From a virus: a stretch of 25,249 nt of DNA. Each line of letters begins with the position of its first letter. The stretch's first letter is position 1. The stretch spans positions 1-25,249 of IMG/VR virus record IMGVR_UViG_3300023116_000318; one strand, written 5' to 3'. Both the position numbers and the translations under genes were made by a program. Positions 24,131 through 25,249 of this stretch are shown here, piece by piece. The notes beneath the pieces were generated by a model. It was not told where the DNA came from, did no database searches, and worked only from the letters and a program-made list of their open reading frames with translations.

Positions 24131-24288
24131 CAGTACTCTCCTCTAGACATTAACAAACTGCGCGGCTGCATCCTCCGAGGAACATCCCGCAATACCTGCT
24201 CTTCTCGCTTAATCTTATCAACCTGCAAAGAAGGTAAAGCCCCAAACTTGGGAGGCGTATACTTAGGTGCACCACTTCCAAAACACAT
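24130..24288 (-). CDS. Small MCFG-type protein, 52 residues
   Basis: Starts at ATG 24288 with AGGG 8 bases upstream and ends in TGATG. It begins MCFGSGAPKYTPPKFGALPS and ends RMQPRSLLMSRGEY. The MCFG start and an RSL near the end are shared with the gp7.3-like protein at 20407, so the two may be distant relatives or functionally linked virion proteins. I recall MCFGxGxPKYTPPKFG in other marine phages. Function unknown. Confidence 0.82.
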   Translation of the reverse strand: MCFGSGAPKYTPPKFGALPSLQVDKIKREEQVLRDVPRRMQPRSLLMSRGEY

Positions 24289-24291
24289 AAT

Positions 24292-24561
24292 CTATCCCTT
24301 CTTATGCCGCTTCGCAAAATTACGCGCAGCCTCTACACTGCCAAAACCCCACGCCTTCAAAGCTAAAGCCTTCCGCGTTGGCCTCCCCTTCTCATCCTTC
24401 ATCGGCCCCTTCATCCCAGCAAACCTAGCCGCAAACGAAACCCGCCTCGGATTCACACCACTCTTAACAGGTGGCTTTAAATTCGCACCCTCTTTCCTCT
24501 TAAAATAAGCACGACCCGCAGCAGTTAAACCACCCTCAGGATTCTTATGTTCCTTTCGCAT
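24292..24561 (-). CDS. DUF6321-like small basic protein, 89 residues
   Basis: Contains NPEGGLTAAGRAYFKRKEGA (residues 7-26), NLKPPVKSG, RRVSFAARFAGMKGPMKDEK and GRPTRKALALKAWGF, the landmarks of a family (DUF6321) frequent in marine phages. Start at ATG 24561 gives the conserved RKEHKNPEGGL opening; a GTG at 24570 would add three residues. Overlaps the 42-residue gene by 17 bases. The coding strand here is G-rich compared with the rest of the window. Function unknown. Confidence 0.85.
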   Translation of the reverse strand: MRKEHKNPEGGLTAAGRAYFKRKEGANLKPPVKSGVNPRRVSFAARFAGMKGPMKDEKGRPTRKALALKAWGFGSVEAARNFAKRHKKG

Positions 24562-24673
24562 AGCCCCCACTCTTCAAAGCCAGCTTCACCTTAGAAAGGT
24601 CTTGAGCAACAGGCTGCCTCTCAGCCTGCTTCCCATAACGCCTCATAGCATCCCTCTTAGCGACCCGTGTCAT
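24545..24673 (-). CDS. Small basic protein, 42 residues
   Basis: ATG 24673 lies within the end of the preceding gene (17-base overlap) with GAGGG 4 bases upstream. The protein MTRVAKRDAMRRYGKQAERQ, then PVAQDLSKVKLALKSGGYAKGT, is basic and helical. I do not recognise a family. It fills a gap otherwise without a gene and overlaps both neighbours, which supports it. Confidence 0.7.
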   Translation of the reverse strand: MTRVAKRDAMRRYGKQAERQPVAQDLSKVKLALKSGGYAKGT

Positions 24674-24944
24674 TTTCCCTCAAAGTCACAGTCGCAGTCC
24701 CACTCGTATACTCCCCAGTCTTAATACCAGCACGGTACTGAGCACCAACACCCTCATACCCATTGCCCTCATACGTAGAAGTAAACGTATCAACATCAGC
24801 CCAACTGCTCCCAGCATCAAAACTACGCTGAACAGTAACCGTCCCGCTAAACGTCCCAGCAATGCTAAGAGAAAAATCACCGCGCAACGCCAACGCATCA
24901 CTGAACGTGTTCTGCGCACTAATCGCCTTCGTTACTACATCCAT
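24657..24944 (-). CDS. Small beta-rich virion protein, 95 residues
   Basis: Begins MDVVTKAISAQNTFSDALAL, then FSLSIAGTFSGTVTVQRSFD, AGSSWADVDTFTSTYEGNGY and ends EYTSGTATVTLRENDTGR. The pattern GTFSGTVTVQRSFDxGxxW is known from small phage proteins with an immunoglobulin-like or decoration-protein character. First gene of the operon, behind a strong ribosome site (AAGGAGAT, 5 bases from the ATG). Probably displayed on the virion; the exact role is inferred. Confidence 0.85.
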   Translation of the reverse strand: MDVVTKAISAQNTFSDALALRGDFSLSIAGTFSGTVTVQRSFDAGSSWADVDTFTSTYEGNGYEGVGAQYRAGIKTGEYTSGTATVTLRENDTGR

Positions 24945-25003
24945 AGCAAATCTCCTTCTAAACGAACCCTATAACAAAAAAAATAATTCTGACAATGCAC
25001 AAA
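24945..25003 (-). promoter_or_regulatory. Promoter-like leader 3 before the small-gene/TerL unit
   Basis: TTTGTGCATTG (25003-24993) has 10 of 11 bases of the element in leaders 1 and 2, 59 bases before the ATG, followed by a T8 run and TTATAGGG, and the ribosome site AAGGAGAT. A sigma70-like reading is possible here: TTGTCA (24995-24990), 16 bases, TATAGG (24973-24968). That second reading is not shared by the other leaders. Confidence 0.6.
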
Positions 25004-25008
25004 CCTTA

Positions 25009-25078
25009 GGGGATAAAAATGCTAGTAGGGGAGAAGTAACATTTCGTGAGCTTGCAGTTTTCCCCCCACCCCCCTAGC
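25009..25078 (-). terminator. Possible terminator after the TerS-like gene
   Basis: On the minus strand GCTAGGGG (from the stop codon region) can pair with CCCC(TA)CTAGC 45 bases on, with a two-base bulge and a long loop, followed by ATTTTTAT. Between lies the tract G6-T-G6. The loop is long, so the call is weak; it would end the preceding transcript just before leader 3. Confidence 0.4.
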
Positions 25079-25249
25079 CAAGATCAATGGAAACTCTTAT
25101 GTCCCCCGCCACTTGAACCTGTGAACGATCTATCGGTTTATAGCCAGCCCTATCCAATAAATCCTTGCTCGCTTCTAGCTGAACATACTCAGACTTAGCG
25201 CTCGAAGATAACCGACGAACTGTAGCCAACGCACTCGTAGCGCTCAGTC
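25074..25249 (-). CDS. Probable terminase small subunit, C-terminal part (gene runs off the right edge)
   Basis: A frame open from the window edge to a TAG gives 58 residues with SSSAKSEYVQLEASKDLLDR, then AGYKPIDRSQVQVAGDIRVS and the end IDLG. Small terminase subunits of many tailed phages end in this way: a (Y)VxLxAxxDLLDRAG helix, a linker, and a short beta strand ending IDL(G/S). The N-terminal DNA-binding domain is outside the window, so the call is tentative. It would lie about 3 kb upstream of terL rather than next to it. Confidence 0.65.
   Translation of the reverse strand, partial: LSATSALATVRRLSSSAKSEYVQLEASKDLLDRAGYKPIDRSQVQVAGDIRVSIDLG

Noticed and set aside
24562-24570. GTG start for the DUF6321-like gene
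   Set aside because: The ATG at 24561 gives the usual opening of the family; the extra three residues add nothing recognisable.
256-25077. Open frames on the plus strand (for example 256-645, 11404-11721, 18269-18772, 19892-20281)
   Set aside because: All lie opposite well-supported minus-strand genes, have unlikely amino acid make-up, and lack ribosome sites or recognisable families.
1-25249. tRNA genes, CRISPR arrays, insertion sequences, integrase or attachment sites
   Set aside because: I looked for acceptor/anticodon-type pairings in the few gaps, spaced repeats and transposase or integrase motifs and saw none; gaps are too short for most of these.
1-25249. Assignment to a named phage genus such as the HMO-2011-like or other marine podoviruses
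   Set aside because: The gene set fits such phages in general, but the diagnostic replication genes are outside the window and no alignment was possible.

Overview
This window is the morphogenesis (structural) half of a T7-like podovirus genome, most likely an uncultured marine phage. Every gene I can support lies on the minus strand, so the window reads from its right end to its left end. The order (terminase, gp7.3-like protein, portal, scaffold, major capsid, tail tubular A and B, gp14/15/16-like internal virion proteins, tail appendages, lysis-type membrane proteins) is the T7 late-gene order with local changes. Low GC, very tight packing and many tiny basic proteins of types known from marine phages point to a marine bacterial host. 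The spike base protein is of a type I know from alphaproteobacterial phages and gene transfer agents, which makes an alphaproteobacterial host plausible; this is inference. I see no replication, RNA polymerase, integrase or tRNA genes and no CRISPR.

Right end (25249-24945): the 3' end of a probable small terminase gene, a possible terminator, then a promoter-like leader. From 24944 to 21983 there are 14 very small genes joined by overlapping stop and start codons: a probable beta-sandwich virion protein, a 25-residue basic microprotein, DUF6321-like and DUF5872-like proteins, and several unknowns. One of them sits between two near-identical 36-base direct repeats. The large terminase (21986-20466) follows.

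A second leader precedes the head block (20407-16278): gp7.3-like protein, portal, Bbp19-like protein, scaffold, a gp13/acetyltransferase-like protein and the major capsid. A strong UUCG hairpin follows the capsid gene, where T7 has its late terminator. The tail and ejection block (16248-5662) holds tail tubular A, a tail tubular B with an inserted beta-propeller-like domain, and three internal virion proteins, the last with an HExxH metallopeptidase-like motif.

A third leader precedes the receptor block (5604-1134): a homologue of the gene-transfer-agent head-spike base protein, a 46-residue W/D-rich peptide, a repeat-rich fibre, a LamG-module adhesin and a tail assembly chaperone-like protein. 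The left end (1120-1) is a chain of overlapping small genes: an XhlA-like membrane protein, a small exported cysteine protein, two proteins of unknown role and a truncated membrane protein. This chain is probably connected with lysis.

The three leaders share a 10-13 base element (core TTTGTGCGTTGAT) placed 56-59 bases before each start codon, and an AGGAGAT ribosome site. This suggests a phage-specific late promoter family that divides the window into three transcription units.
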